Source: Verrucomicrobiota bacterium (lineage in GTDB: Bacteria > Verrucomicrobiota > Verrucomicrobiia > Chthoniobacterales > SZAS-18). Taken from it: 64,000 bases of DNA. A model generated the notes under the pieces. It saw nothing but the letters and a program-made list of their open reading frames with translations. It did not search any database and was not told where the DNA came from. A program made the translations under genes and the position numbers. Shown here one piece after another: positions 9,161-18,540 of this stretch (positions within the stretch are counted from its first letter, which is position 1; every line of letters starts with the position of its first letter). Location: positions 1-64,000 of the forward strand of contig JANXRG010000006.1 in the NCBI GenBank assembly GCA_025353105.1, written 5' to 3'.

Positions 9161-11821
9161 ATGACCAACGAGCGGCGCAAGCCCTATCCCTTCGATGAGA
9201 TCGAACCCAGGTGGCAGCGCACTTGGGCCCAGCGCCAAACGTTTCGCGTCCCGAATCCAGGCGATCCAGGCTTCGATGCCTCGCGTCCAAAATACTACAT
9301 TCTCGACATGTTCCCGTACCCCAGCGGGAGCGGCCTGCACGTCGGCCATCCCGAGGGCTACACGGCGACGGACATTATTGCGCGGTACAAGCGGATGAAC
9401 GGTTTCAACGTGCTGCACCCGATGGGCTGGGACGCGTTCGGACTGCCCGCCGAGCAATATGCGATTAAGACCGGCCAGCACCCACGCCTCACGACGCAGC
9501 AAAATATTAATCGCTTCCGCGAACAATTACAGCGAATCGGGTTCAACTACGACTGGTCGCGCGAGGTCAACACGACGGATCCCGGCTACGTGAAGTGGAC
9601 GCAATGGATCTTCCGCCTGCTCTATACGTCATGGCTTGACCCGAAGTTGAACCAGGCGCGCCCGATCGCGGAATTCGTCGCGGAGAATCCGCAGGCGACG
9701 CGCGCGCAGATCGACAACGTGCGCCTCGCGTATGTCGCGGACGCTCCCGTGAATTGGTGTCCGGGACTCGGCACCGTTTTGGCGAACGAGGAGGTCATCG
9801 ACGGCCGGAGCGAGGTGGGAGGATTTCCGGTCGAAAGACGTCCGATGCGGCAATGGATGTTGCGCATCACGGCCTACGCGGAACGCTTGATCAATGAGCT
9901 CGACGGCCTCGACTGGCCGGATTCGATCAAGCTATCGCAGCGGAACTGGATCGGGAAAAGCGAGGGGGCGAGAGTCGCATTTCAGATTTCAGATTTCAGA
10001 TTTCAGAATGGGGAACCCGCGAACATCGAGGTGTTCACCACGCGACCGGACACGCTTTTCGGCGCGACCTACATGGTGCTTTCGCCCGAGCATCCGCTGG
10101 TCGACCGCATCACCGCCGTGGACGCGAACGATGCGATCGCGGCTTACAGAACTTCGGTTGCCAGCAAATCCGATCTCGAGCGCACGGATCTCGCGAAGGA
10201 AAAAACCGGCGTCTTCACCGGCGCGTACGCGATTAATCCGGTCAACGGAGAGCGCATTCCAATCTGGATCGCCGACTATGTGCTGATGGGCTACGGCACC
10301 GGCGCGATCATGGCGGTGCCGGCGCATGATGAACGCGACTGGGCATTTGCCAACCAGTTCGGCCTGCCGATTCGACACGTCGTGGCCGACGTCTCGGCGG
10401 CGACTGCGGGCGACGCCCCGTGCCACCTGCCGCCGCTTGAATGCACGACGGACGAAGGCTACGCGGTGAATTCCGATTTCCTCAATGGTCTCACGACTCC
10501 CGAAGCCAAAAAGAAGATCGCGACCTGGCTCGAGGAGCGCGTCTTGGGCGCCAGAACGATCAACTACAAGCTGCGCGACTGGCTTTTCTCGCGTCAACGT
10601 TACTGGGGCGAGCCGTTTCCCATTGTCTGGCAGGATGGCCACCACGATGCGGTGCCGGAAAGCGAACTGCCGGTAAATCTTCCCGAGCTGGATGACTTCA
10701 AGCCGACCGGGACGCCGGAACCGCCGCTGGCAAAATCCACCGATTGGGTCCGCTATTCGGAGACGGCGAAGCGTGAATTGAATACCATGCCGCAATGGGC
10801 CGGCTCGAGCTGGTACTACCTGCGCTTCTGCGATCCGCGCAACGGCGAGCGCTTCGTCAGCGTCGATGCTGAGCGCTACTGGATGACGGGGTCCCTGCCG
10901 GCGACGTTTGAAGTCCGAAATCCGAAGTCCGAATTTCCCACCGGCGGAGTCGATCTCTACGTCGGCGGCACCGAGCACGCCGTCCTGCACCTGCTCTACG
11001 CGCGATTCTGGCACAAGGTACTTTTCGATCGGGGCTACGTCTCCACCCCGGAGCCGTTCCAGCGCCTCGTGAACCAAGGCCTCATCCTCGGCGAGGATGG
11101 ACAGAAGATGTCGAAATCGCGCGGCAACGTCGTGAACCCGGAGGACGTGATTCACGAGTTCGGCGCCGATTCGTTGCGGTTGTTCGAAATGTTTATGGGC
11201 CCGTTGCAGGACACCAAGCCGTGGAGCACCGCGGGCGTGCAAGGCGTGCATCGTTTTCTCTCCCGCGTCTGGCGCCTCGTCATGGTCGAGGATCAGGAAG
11301 GCCGCTGGTCGCTCTCGTCCGCGGTGCAGGACATCGAGCCGTCGCCGACGCAGCGCAAGGTTGAGCACGCGACGATCAAGGCGGTGACGATCGACATCGA
11401 GGAAATGCGGTTTAACACGGCGATCTCCGCCATGATGATCTTCGTCAACGAATTCACTACGGCAGCCACGCGGCCCGTCTCGGCGCTGCGCACGCTCCTG
11501 GTCCTGCTCAATCCGTTCGCACCGCATCTCAGCGAGGAATTGTGGTCCGTACTCGCCGGCAAGTTTGGCGCGACGCCGGGCTTGGTCGCGGAACACGTCT
11601 GGCCAAAGTGGGACGAGCAGTGGCTGATCGAAGATGAAGTTGAGATCGTCCTGCAGGTCGCCGGTAAGGTGCGTGATCGCATCCGGATCAAGAAGGATCT
11701 CCCAAACGCAGACGTCGAGGCACTCGCGCTTGCCGCCCCGAAAATTGCCGGGGCTCTCGGCGGCAAAGTGCCGCGAAAGATTATCGTCGTACCCAATAAA
11801 CTGGTTAACGTGGTGCCTTAG
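9161..11821 (+). CDS. leuS: Leucyl-tRNA synthetase
   Basis: LeuRS charges tRNA-Leu in the cytosol. The class I signatures are HVGH at residues 60-63 and KMSKS at 649-653; the CP1 editing region contains [12 protein letters not shown]. The 886-residue length is normal to slightly long. Two 7-nt repeat arrays lie in frame: one encodes about F274-Q282, another about F583-P593 between the conserved YWM and [11 protein letters not shown] blocks, where the enzymes I recall have almost no extra residues. Start ATG 9161 ([11 protein letters not shown]) was chosen over the longer frame. Confidence 0.97.
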   Translation: MTNERRKPYPFDEIEPRWQRTWAQRQTFRVPNPGDPGFDASRPKYYILDMFPYPSGSGLHVGHPEGYTATDIIARYKRMNGFNVLHPMGWDAFGLPAEQYAIKTGQHPRLTTQQNINRFREQLQRIGFNYDWSREVNTTDPGYVKWTQWIFRLLYTSWLDPKLNQARPIAEFVAENPQATRAQIDNVRLAYVADAPVNWCPGLGTVLANEEVIDGRSEVGGFPVERRPMRQWMLRITAYAERLINELDGLDWPDSIKLSQRNWIGKSEGARVAFQISDFRFQNGEPANIEVFTTRPDTLFGATYMVLSPEHPLVDRITAVDANDAIAAYRTSVASKSDLERTDLAKEKTGVFTGAYAINPVNGERIPIWIADYVLMGYGTGAIMAVPAHDERDWAFANQFGLPIRHVVADVSAATAGDAPCHLPPLECTTDEGYAVNSDFLNGLTTPEAKKKIATWLEERVLGARTINYKLRDWLFSRQRYWGEPFPIVWQDGHHDAVPESELPVNLPELDDFKPTGTPEPPLAKSTDWVRYSETAKRELNTMPQWAGSSWYYLRFCDPRNGERFVSVDAERYWMTGSLPATFEVRNPKSEFPTGGVDLYVGGTEHAVLHLLYARFWHKVLFDRGYVSTPEPFQRLVNQGLILGEDGQKMSKSRGNVVNPEDVIHEFGADSLRLFEMFMGPLQDTKPWSTAGVQGVHRFLSRVWRLVMVEDQEGRWSLSSAVQDIEPSPTQRKVEHATIKAVTIDIEEMRFNTAISAMMIFVNEFTTAATRPVSALRTLLVLLNPFAPHLSEELWSVLAGKFGATPGLVAEHVWPKWDEQWLIEDEVEIVLQVAGKVRDRIRIKKDLPNADVEALALAAPKIAGALGGKVPRKIIVVPNKLVNVVP
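9979..10006 (+). repeat. Heptamer array (ATTTCAG) x4 inside leuS
   Basis: Four perfect, back-to-back copies of ATTTCAG (28 bp) within the leuS coding sequence. They encode the FQISDFRFQ segment just before the TTRPDT block of the editing domain. The total is not a multiple of three, yet the frame is kept. The same word recurs upstream of glmS at 33818. Confidence 0.95.
10910..10937 (+). repeat. Heptamer array (GAAGTCC) x4 inside leuS
   Basis: GAAGTCC, GAAATCC, GAAGTCC and GAATTTC stand in exact 7-nt register. They encode EVRNPKSEF in the LeuRS catalytic region, inside a segment of about 18 extra residues relative to the usual YWMP-VDLYVGG junction. Confidence 0.9.
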
Positions 11822-11843
11822 CTTGGTTGACCTGCTCCCCACC

Positions 11844-12383
11844 GTGAAGAATGCCCTGGCCTCCGCCGCGGCGGCGACAGTTCTAGTCCTCGGTGCGTGT
11901 AAACCCGCGCCGAAGCCGGCCCCGCCCCAGCCCGCTCCGACTCCAACCCCGGTTTCCAGCATCGCCCGAACCATGGATAAACTCAAAGCGCAAACCGAAC
12001 GCGCGATGGACCAGACAAAGGAAAGACTGGAGGATCTGGCGAAGCGCTTCGAGGGGGAACGTGAGTTTTACGCCAGGGATTTCGAACGGCAGCTGAGTCA
12101 TTTGAGGCCGAAGCTTGAAGAGCTGAGAAAGCGGGTGGAAGCGGCGACCGAAGAGGCGCGGCCGGAAATCGAGCGAAGCCTTCGACGGCTCGAGGGGAAG
12201 ACGAAGCGCATGCGCGAACGGCTCGAGCGGCTGAAATCAGCCTCGGCCCAGGAATGGGATGAGATCAAGAAGCCCTGGCAGAAAAAGGAAGGCAACGAAG
12301 ATGACGAGGACGACAGCCTGCAGGAGACTTCAATCCAGGAGATCCAGATTCGCCGACCGCGACTTGTCTTTCCCAAAATTTGA
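11844..12383 (+). CDS. Predicted lipoprotein with a long charged coiled coil
   Basis: From GTG 11844 the 179-residue product has a signal with lipobox LGAC, a Pro/Ala linker (PAPKPAPPQPAPTPTP), then a long helical region rich in Glu, Arg and Lys (residues about 45-150) that should form a coiled coil, and an acidic EDDEDD patch near the end. Function unknown; an envelope-spanning or structural role would fit. It starts 22 bases after leuS and reads in the same direction. Confidence 0.6.
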   Translation: MKNALASAAAATVLVLGACKPAPKPAPPQPAPTPTPVSSIARTMDKLKAQTERAMDQTKERLEDLAKRFEGEREFYARDFERQLSHLRPKLEELRKRVEAATEEARPEIERSLRRLEGKTKRMRERLERLKSASAQEWDEIKKPWQKKEGNEDDEDDSLQETSIQEIQIRRPRLVFPKI

Positions 12384-12435
12384 GGAATATTCCTGGCCCC
12401 AGAACACGCCCATTTTCACTCCGGAGATTTTCGCC

Positions 12436-12591
12436 ATGTCCATGCATCCCAGCCTTAAAGGCAAAGGCACCATTGCCGCCAAACGCAACGTCCTCAAGCG
12501 CTACGAACGCGTCGAAGTGTTGAAGAAGCGCGGCCAGTTCAAGGCCAAGCAGAGCGTCATCGGCCTGCCGAAAACCAAGCCCGACGTCTAG
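12436..12591 (+). CDS. Small basic protein of the Chlamydiae/Verrucomicrobia family
   Basis: A 51-residue, strongly basic protein: MSMHPSLKGKG, then RNVLKRYERVEVLKKRG and a QSVIGLPKTK tail. I recognise this as the short conserved protein shared by Chlamydiae and Verrucomicrobia; its role is unknown, and its charge suggests binding to ribosome or nucleic acid. GGAG about nine bases upstream supports ATG 12436; a second ATG lies two codons later. It is the best taxonomic marker in the window. Confidence 0.85.
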   Translation: MSMHPSLKGKGTIAAKRNVLKRYERVEVLKKRGQFKAKQSVIGLPKTKPDV

Positions 12592-12605
12592 GCGTCCCCG
12601 ATTTT

Positions 12606-13136
12606 ATGATTCGTCTCTTCGTCGTCGCTCTGATCGCCCTCGTCGCCCTGCCTGTTTCCCAAGCCGGCGCCCAGACCGCGGGCGCGGCGCCCGAGACGGT
12701 GGATCAGCTCAAGGAACGGATCATCGACAAGGAAAACGCCGGCAAACTCGGTTTCCGACAATTCACGCTTTGCACGAAGATTGACGGCTACGGCCAGTTC
12801 GAGCCGGCGGTCGGCAGCAAGGTGACCGCCGGCACGAAGCTTCAGTTCTACTACGAGCCGCAGAATCTCTTCACCAAACGCGCCGACGGCGGCTACCAGA
12901 AATGGTTCACGCAGGACATGATTGTGCGCGATGCCAGTGGCAAGGAACTCCTGCGCAAGGAAGGCGCACTGGATTTCAACTACAAGACCAAGGCCCCGGT
13001 CCTCGACGTTTACGGCACGAACAGCCTCAGCCTCGGCGACCTGCCCGCAGGCAAGTATGAGTTTGAAGCGGTGATTCACGATCAGCTGAGCAAGCAGGAC
13101 GCCCGGTACCTCTTCAAGTTCGAGATCGCTCCTTGA
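12606..13136 (+). CDS. Secreted protein of unknown function
   Basis: A 176-residue product with a signal peptide (MIRLFVVALIALVALPVSQAGA) and a mature beta-rich domain (for example KLQFYYEPQNLFTK and PAGKYEFEAVIHDQLSKQ) that looks like a single immunoglobulin-like fold. No catalytic motif is visible. It follows the small basic protein gene by 14 bases and may be co-transcribed. Confidence 0.7.
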   Translation: MIRLFVVALIALVALPVSQAGAQTAGAAPETVDQLKERIIDKENAGKLGFRQFTLCTKIDGYGQFEPAVGSKVTAGTKLQFYYEPQNLFTKRADGGYQKWFTQDMIVRDASGKELLRKEGALDFNYKTKAPVLDVYGTNSLSLGDLPAGKYEFEAVIHDQLSKQDARYLFKFEIAP

Positions 13137-13213
13137 TCTGGCCGTCGCGCCGAACCCGCGCGAATCCAACCTTGCAGCCGCCCCGGCCGCCGCGAGGCTT
13201 GGCCCTGTCCACC

Positions 13214-14098
13214 ATGCGACTCAACCGATTTCTCGCCGCCGCTGGCCTCGGCTCGCGTCGCTCGTGCGAGACTCTCGTCACCGCCGGCAAGGTGCAGGTG
13301 AACGGTGAGGTCTGCGTCACGCTCGCCACGACCATTGGGCCGCAGGATGAAGTGGTCGTGAACGGCCGCAAGCTGCGGCCGCAGGAGCGGCTCTACATCC
13401 TGCTCAACAAGCCGAGGGGAATTCTCTGCACCGCTTTCGACGACGGCGAGCGCGGCCGGCGCACGGTGTTCGATTTGCTGCCCCGCGAATGGCCGAGATT
13501 GTTTCATGTTGGCCGGCTGGACATGGACAGCGAGGGGCTGTTGCTGCTCACGAACGACGGCGATCTTTCGCTGCGTATGACCCATCCGCGGTACAAGATC
13601 GAAAAGGAATACGAGGTGTCGCTCGATCGGCGCTTTGAGCCCGGCGACGCCCTGACGCTTTGCCGTGGCGTGTTCATCGCGCCCGAAGACGACGCCATTT
13701 ATCGCCTGCCGGCCAAGGTCGAATTGAAAGCGTCCGCCGATCCGAAAGCCGAGGCGCCCACGCGCCGGCCTACCCCAGTAGCGCGGGTGCGCGCGAAGGC
13801 CGAGGCGGTGTTTCCCCTCGATGGGAACCGCGTGAAAGTCGTGCTCAAACAGGGCATGAAGCGGCAGATTCGCCTGATGTTTCTGCAGCTTGGATACAAG
13901 GTCCGCCGCCTCGTGCGCAAACGCATTGGCCCGCTGGTGGACAGCCATCTGCGCAGTGGTGAGTGGCGCCAACTCACGCCCAGCGAAGTGGCGATTCTGT
14001 CGCGGCGTTCGGACGTTCCGCCCAATCCGGCGCCAGCGCCGGCGAGCGCACGCCCAGCGCGTTCACGCGGGCCGCGAGGTCGGGGAAAAACGCGCTGA
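13214..14098 (+). CDS. RsuA/RluB-family pseudouridine synthase
   Basis: A 294-residue rRNA pseudouridine synthase. An S4 RNA-binding domain (MRLNRFLAAAGLGSRRSCE to about residue 60) precedes the catalytic domain with the diagnostic HVGRLDMDSEGLLLLTNDG, whose Asp is the nucleophile, and LKQGMKRQIRLMF. The target uridine (23S, RluB-like, or 16S, RsuA-like) cannot be told from sequence. The Pro/Ala/Arg-rich C-terminal tail overlaps the convergent AcpH-like gene by 125 bp. Start ATG 13214 is fixed by the S4 domain. Confidence 0.92.
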   Translation: MRLNRFLAAAGLGSRRSCETLVTAGKVQVNGEVCVTLATTIGPQDEVVVNGRKLRPQERLYILLNKPRGILCTAFDDGERGRRTVFDLLPREWPRLFHVGRLDMDSEGLLLLTNDGDLSLRMTHPRYKIEKEYEVSLDRRFEPGDALTLCRGVFIAPEDDAIYRLPAKVELKASADPKAEAPTRRPTPVARVRAKAEAVFPLDGNRVKVVLKQGMKRQIRLMFLQLGYKVRRLVRKRIGPLVDSHLRSGEWRQLTPSEVAILSRRSDVPPNPAPAPASARPARSRGPRGRGKTR

Positions 14099-14624
14099 AA
14101 TCCTCCTGGAGAGCCCCGCGCTCGCGGTCGAACACGGCCACTGCGCCGCTCAAATCTACGCGCCAGCCGAGACGGCGTTCCACCCGGTGCAACGCCCCGC
14201 GGGGCCCATCGAGCGATACGTTGGATCCGAGCCAGTCCTCGCGCCGAAGATGGTCGAGCAGCGCGTGAATCGCTTCGGGCAGCTCGTCCCGCACCGTGGC
14301 GATGTCGTCATAAAACCCGGCCACAAATTCTCCAAGCGGAATCCCAGAATGTGCCCGCCATTCGGCGGCCAGGAGGTGATCATAAAAAATATCCACGAGG
14401 ATGCCGGAAAAGCGCCGGTATCCCTCATGGAATCGACCCCGGCTGCGGGCAAAGATCGGATGTTCGTCGGTGAAAGCGTCGATCGCATGATGGCACGCGA
14501 TCCCCCGCTGGTAATCGAGGGCGAGCGACGCGAGCGATTGCATCCCGAGGACATCCGGCAGGATGTTGCCGACCCGGAAGCGCGAGGAGGATTCGGACAA
14601 CAGGACGTGCGCGAGCCAATTCAT
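13974..14624 (-). CDS. ACP phosphodiesterase-like protein (AcpH/DUF479)
   Basis: About 216 residues matching AcpH, which removes 4'-phosphopantetheine from acyl carrier protein: MNWLAHVLLS, GNILPDVLG, HHAIDAFTDEHPIF, and ILVDIFYDHLLAAEW. His and Asp residues of the metal-binding helical core are present. The start overlaps the methyltransferase stop by four bases (coupled). The C-terminal 41 residues overlap the convergent pseudouridine synthase gene and are probably dispensable tail. Confidence 0.85.
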   Translation of the reverse strand: MNWLAHVLLSESSSRFRVGNILPDVLGMQSLASLALDYQRGIACHHAIDAFTDEHPIFARSRGRFHEGYRRFSGILVDIFYDHLLAAEWRAHSGIPLGEFVAGFYDDIATVRDELPEAIHALLDHLRREDWLGSNVSLDGPRGALHRVERRLGWRVDLSGAVAVFDRERGALQEDFSAFFPDLAARVNALGVRSPALAPDWAERPNAATESPLRWA

Positions 14625-15322
14625 CGCGCACCGTTCCGCCAGAGCACGCGCCGGCGATCGACGCTCGCGCCGCATTTCACAAAAAACTCCCGCAGGTCGG
14701 GCGCCATGTGCGAGCCATCGGGCGAGGGATTGAGATCGAGGTGAAGGCGCCCGGTCTTCGAGAGCCGCTTGGCGAGGTCATCGAGGAAAAACATCCATTC
14801 GTCGGGACCCCAGTGCGAGCCGTCGGGTCGACGATTGAAACACGTCATATGCGCAGTGATCAGATCAAATGGCGCGCCGAGGATCGGCAGAGGCTGGTGC
14901 GCCTCGATCCGATGAATCACGCGCGGCAAGCCGAGCAGGGCAAAGGTCTCGCGATAGATCGGCTCCTCGTCGATGTCGAGCCCGAGCGGTTCATGCCCAA
15001 GGCACTTCACGATGAACAGGAACCAGCCCGCCCCCGATCCGATGTCGAGCACCCGCTGCACCGGCGGTGCGCGAAAGAGGCGGATGTCGCGGACGCGCTT
15101 CACGTTCGTCGGCATCCACTCGGCGACGTCCAAGTACTTCGGGGCGGCGACCTTTTCGCCGGGGACAGCGTACTTCTCCCGGATGCGCTCAAGCCCCTCC
15201 CGGTCCAGCTTTTCCATGAACTCCGATGCGCTCAGCGGGTACGCGATCCGTTTCACGCCGGCGACGGCGCTGCGGTAACCGTCGGGGTGAAAGAGCTTGG
15301 TGATCTTTTGCGTAAGACGCAT
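14621..15322 (-). CDS. SAM-dependent methyltransferase, substrate unknown
   Basis: A 233-residue class I methyltransferase with motif I VLDIGSGAGWFLF, an acidic residue in PLGLDIDEEP and a post-motif region with LHLDLNPSP. The substrate is not evident; the HMTCFNRRPDGS segment is not one I can assign. It is coupled to acpH downstream. Upstream, a 148-bp gap with 7-nt repeats separates it from the VWA gene. Confidence 0.8.
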   Translation of the reverse strand: MRLTQKITKLFHPDGYRSAVAGVKRIAYPLSASEFMEKLDREGLERIREKYAVPGEKVAAPKYLDVAEWMPTNVKRVRDIRLFRAPPVQRVLDIGSGAGWFLFIVKCLGHEPLGLDIDEEPIYRETFALLGLPRVIHRIEAHQPLPILGAPFDLITAHMTCFNRRPDGSHWGPDEWMFFLDDLAKRLSKTGRLHLDLNPSPDGSHMAPDLREFFVKCGASVDRRRVLWRNGAR

Positions 15323-15334
15323 GGGAAAAAGAGA

Positions 15335-15407
15335 GTCGACGGTCGACGGTCGACCGTCGAGGGCAAGATTTCAAATATCGTCCGAAGCCCACGGTCGAAA
15401 GTCGAGG
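15335..15407. repeat. Heptamer array (GTCGACG) in the VWA-methyltransferase gap
   Basis: GTCGACG, GTCGACG, GTCGACC and GTCGAGG occupy 15335-15362 in exact 7-nt steps; GTCGAAA and GTCGAGG recur at 15394-15407. The first block is nearly self-complementary. The surrounding gap (15323-15470) holds no gene. Confidence 0.85.
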
Positions 15408-15470
15408 GACGGATGCCGGCGTCCGCCGTGCCAAAGCCCGGCGCAGTCCACGGATCGAATCTGCGGCGGT

Positions 15471-16478
15471 CTAAGGCAACGTGCGCCAACGGGTCTGCGA
15501 CAAGGCCATCTGCGCGCCGAGCAGCAGCACGGCTGCACCGACGAACCACGGGAAGAAATCGCGGTACTCGCGGAATTGTGTCACCTCGATCTTCGACTTT
15601 TCCAGCTTGTCGATCTGGTCAAAAATCTCCTGCAAAGAGCGCGTGTTCTTCGCCGCGAAATACCGGCCCCCTCCGATCGCCGCGATCTGCTTGAGGGCGT
15701 CCTCATCGAGGTCGGCCTCGATGGTCCGGTAGACCGTGCGCCCGAGCGCGTCCTGCACCGGATACGGAGCCGGTCCCTGACTGCCCGCGCCAATCGTGTA
15801 GATCTTGATGCCAAGCGCGCTCGCCGCCTCCGCCGCCGTGGCCGGTGCCACGCGGCCGGCGTTGTTCCCGCCGTCGCTCAGCAGCACGATAATGCGCGTC
15901 TTCGACGTCGAGTCTTTCAACCGATTTGCCGCCGAAGCGAGCGCCGAGCCAATCGCCGTGCCGTCCTCGACCAGGCCGATGCGCAGTCGATCAAGATTTT
16001 GCAACAGCCAGCCGTGATCGAGCGTGAGCGGGCTGACGAGGTACGGACGTCCGGCGAACGCGGAAATTCCAATGCGATCCGCGGCCCGCTGCTCGATGAA
16101 TTGGCGCGTGATGCGCTTGACCGTGTCGATGCGATTCGCGCGCCGGCCGTCGTCGGCAAGGTAGTCCTCGGCGAGCATGGAACGCGAAACATCGAGGACG
16201 ACCATAATGTCAATGCCGCTGGTCTCGACTTGCGAGAAGGAGTTGGCAAGCTGCGGCCGGGCCAGGGCGAGAAGCCCGGCCGCCAGCGAGGCGAGCAGCC
16301 AGGTTAACGACAGCCGACCCGCGCGCGACCGAGTGGCCACGCCGGACGAACGCAGGACGTCCGTGGCGGAGAACTGCACCGCGGGTGCCCCGCCGCGGCG
16401 GCCCGCCAAAAAACCCAGCGCCGGGAGCAACAGCAGCAACCAAAGGGCGGCCGGATGCGCAAACGTGAATTCGTTCAT
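15471..16478 (-). CDS. VWA-domain membrane protein, BatA type
   Basis: A 335-residue protein with N-terminal membrane helices (ALWLLLLLPALGFLAG and LTWLLASLAAGLLAL), a von Willebrand A domain carrying the MIDAS motif DVSRS, VLLSDGGNN and a C-terminal helix (FFPWFVGAAVLLLGA). BatA proteins work with MoxR ATPases and DUF58 proteins, probably in envelope stress or metal-dependent assembly. Its start overlaps the end of the upstream DUF4381-like gene by four bases. Confidence 0.88.
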   Translation of the reverse strand: MNEFTFAHPAALWLLLLLPALGFLAGRRGGAPAVQFSATDVLRSSGVATRSRAGRLSLTWLLASLAAGLLALARPQLANSFSQVETSGIDIMVVLDVSRSMLAEDYLADDGRRANRIDTVKRITRQFIEQRAADRIGISAFAGRPYLVSPLTLDHGWLLQNLDRLRIGLVEDGTAIGSALASAANRLKDSTSKTRIIVLLSDGGNNAGRVAPATAAEAASALGIKIYTIGAGSQGPAPYPVQDALGRTVYRTIEADLDEDALKQIAAIGGGRYFAAKNTRSLQEIFDQIDKLEKSKIEVTQFREYRDFFPWFVGAAVLLLGAQMALSQTRWRTLP

Positions 16479-17101
16479 GGCGCGGGCAAGGGGGGCGGTC
16501 CCGCCGCACGTGGGCTGGCATGCTCGACGAAGGCCAGCGCGTCATCCGCGAGCCGCAGTGCCTCCGGGTGCGAGGACGCCACATTGGCGAACTTCAAAAC
16601 ATCGCATTGCGTGAGAAAACGGTGCAGCAGTTCGCTCTCGCGTGCGGTGAAGACATGGTCGCGCGCAATTGCGGCCAAAAATTCCTCTGAGGTCCGTCGC
16701 ATCGTTGAGATGCCGTAGCGGGCCCGGATGAATTGCCGCAAAACCCCGGATGCCTCAGCGCCGAAATCGCGCGCGCTGAGTTCGCCCGCGCGACGTCGCA
16801 GTTCCCTGAGACGGGTCCGGGCGACGATTCGCGGATCGGGCGCCGTCACCGGCGGCGCGGGCTTCCGGCGCAGGAAGAAATACCACGCGAGAAAAGCAGC
16901 GGCCGCGAGCAGGACCGTGCCGCCAATGAACAACGCCCAGTCGGCCCGGTCCATCGATTCAATCCACGTTGGCGGTACCGGCGGTGCGATGTCGCGCAAT
17001 CCGTCCTTGCCGTCCGGGACCGCGGGGGCCTGCGCGCGAAGAGACGTCAACGCAAACGCGCACGTCGCAACCAGGATGGAAGGTCCGCGGAACCGCTTCA
17101 T
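16475..17101 (-). CDS. DUF4381-like membrane protein of the MoxR cluster
   Basis: A 208-residue protein with a signal-like N-terminus, one membrane helix (WALFIGGTVLLAAAAFLAWYF) and a cytoplasmic helical domain (residues about 95-190) with the FIRARYGIS and TSEEF pattern of DUF4381/Bat proteins. It overlaps both neighbours by four bases, which indicates tight translational coupling between the DUF58 and VWA genes. Function is inferred only from this context. Confidence 0.75.
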   Translation of the reverse strand: MKRFRGPSILVATCAFALTSLRAQAPAVPDGKDGLRDIAPPVPPTWIESMDRADWALFIGGTVLLAAAAFLAWYFFLRRKPAPPVTAPDPRIVARTRLRELRRRAGELSARDFGAEASGVLRQFIRARYGISTMRRTSEEFLAAIARDHVFTARESELLHRFLTQCDVLKFANVASSHPEALRLADDALAFVEHASPRAAGPPPLPAP

Positions 17102-17985
17102 CGCAAGGCAAGCCGGCGTTCGCGCCGGCGAAAGAACGCGGCGAGTTCCGGCAGGTAGTCCCGGTCCGTGCGCAGCGGGACGGTGTCGACGCGCGCGCGG
17201 CGCAGGCGCTGGTCAAGTTCGAGACGGCGGCGTTCCATGGCCCGCTGATGGGCCGTTCGGGCCCGCGCGCTCGAGGTGTTCACTTCAATCTGCTCGCCGG
17301 TCTCCGCGTCCTCCAGCACCACCCGACCGAGGTCCGGCAACTCCTCCTCGACGGGATCCGTCACCGGCAGCGCGACGAGATCGTGCCGCCGGGCGGACAC
17401 GCCCAGCGCCTTGGCAAATTCACCCGTCTGGAAATCCGAAAGGAGGAATACGACGGCGCGGCGCGTGACGACGCGGTTGAGATATTCGAGCGCGAGCGCG
17501 ACGTCGGTCCCGCGGCCTTTGGGTTCGAAGTAGAGAATTTCGCGGAGGAGCCGCATCCCGTGCGGCCGGCCCTTCTTGGGCGCGAGAAACAATTCCACCT
17601 GATCGCTGAACAGCAGCAGGCCCACCTTGTCGTTATTGCGGATCGCGCTGAACGCGAGGATCGCGCCCACCTCGGCCGCCAGCTCGCGCTTGCTCAGCGC
17701 GGCGCTGCCGTACGCGCCGCTCGCGCTGACATCGACCATCACAATTACGGTCAGCTCGCGCTCCTCGACGAAGCGCTTCACGTGCAGTTCGCCGGTCCGC
17801 GCGGTGACGTTTCGATCAATGAAGCGCACCTCGTCGCCGTCCGAGTACGCGCGCACATCCTCGAAATTCATCCCGCGGCCCTTGAAGACGCTGTGGTATT
17901 GGCCACCGAATGCCGTCTCGACGCTCCGGCGCGTCTTCAGCTCCAGATGACGAATCTTCTTGAGGATGTCACGCGTGTCAGGCAT
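17098..17985 (-). CDS. DUF58-domain protein of the MoxR cluster
   Basis: A 295-residue soluble protein with the DUF58 signature spread over GMNFEDVRAYSDGDEVRFID and NVTARTGELHVKRF, followed by a VWA-like fold (VMVDVSASG, VFLLSDFQTGE). DUF58 proteins accompany MoxR ATPases and are thought to be their clients or adaptors. It is coupled to the gene downstream and lies 24 bases after the flavin reductase gene. Confidence 0.88.
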   Translation of the reverse strand: MPDTRDILKKIRHLELKTRRSVETAFGGQYHSVFKGRGMNFEDVRAYSDGDEVRFIDRNVTARTGELHVKRFVEERELTVIVMVDVSASGAYGSAALSKRELAAEVGAILAFSAIRNNDKVGLLLFSDQVELFLAPKKGRPHGMRLLREILYFEPKGRGTDVALALEYLNRVVTRRAVVFLLSDFQTGEFAKALGVSARRHDLVALPVTDPVEEELPDLGRVVLEDAETGEQIEVNTSSARARTAHQRAMERRRLELDQRLRRARVDTVPLRTDRDYLPELAAFFRRRERRLALR

Positions 17986-18009
17986 GGCGCAGCAAATTTG
18001 AGCCGGGAG

Positions 18010-18528
18010 TCAGTCGCGCCGGATCTTCAGTGACTCCTCCGCGAGCTGATGGATCCGGACCGCGAGTTCGTCGCCGGGCTGAAGGTTCGCGCCGAAATCC
18101 CCGCTCATGCCGTAGACAAAGCGCGGGATGATCAGGCAACGAAAATCCAGCATGAGACTGTTGGCCATGGCCATCACCGACATGTAGCTGGCGGCACCGC
18201 CCGCGGCGCAGATGAAACCGACGATCTTGCCCTCCCACGCGCTGCCGGTGAGCTCGATGAGATTCTTCAACGCCGCGTTCACGTCGTAATTGTAAACCGG
18301 CGTCGCGACGATGATCGGGCTGGCCGCCTCGATGAGCTTGGCGAACGTGCCAACGTTTGGATTGCTGTACGCGTCGCCGCCGTCACACAACGGCAGCGGC
18401 AACGTGCGCAGGTCGGCCTCGGCCGGTTTCGCCCCAAGCGTGGCGTAGTCAAGCACGAGGCGCTGGGCCATCGCACGGCTCAGGCTGCCTTCGCGCAGTG
18501 ACGTCGAAATGACGAGCGGATGCGGCAT
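18010..18528 (-). CDS. NADPH-dependent FMN reductase-like flavoprotein
   Basis: A 172-residue flavodoxin-fold protein: phosphate loop STSLREGSLSR, ATPVYNYDVNAALKNLIE and GFICAAGGAASYM match the SsuE/ArsH/azoreductase-type FMN reductases. It probably uses NAD(P)H to reduce FMN or quinone-like substrates in the cytosol. The position is odd: it sits between moxR and DUF58 genes with gaps of only 12 and 24 bases, so it is likely part of the MoxR operon. Confidence 0.85.
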   Translation of the reverse strand: MPHPLVISTSLREGSLSRAMAQRLVLDYATLGAKPAEADLRTLPLPLCDGGDAYSNPNVGTFAKLIEAASPIIVATPVYNYDVNAALKNLIELTGSAWEGKIVGFICAAGGAASYMSVMAMANSLMLDFRCLIIPRFVYGMSGDFGANLQPGDELAVRIHQLAEESLKIRRD

Positions 18529-18540
18529 GCAGGAGGTGGG

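Noticed and set aside
7718-9526. 602-residue minus-strand frame opposite recA and leuS
   Set aside because: Long antisense frames are expected in high-GC coding DNA; recA and leuS are unambiguous on the plus strand.
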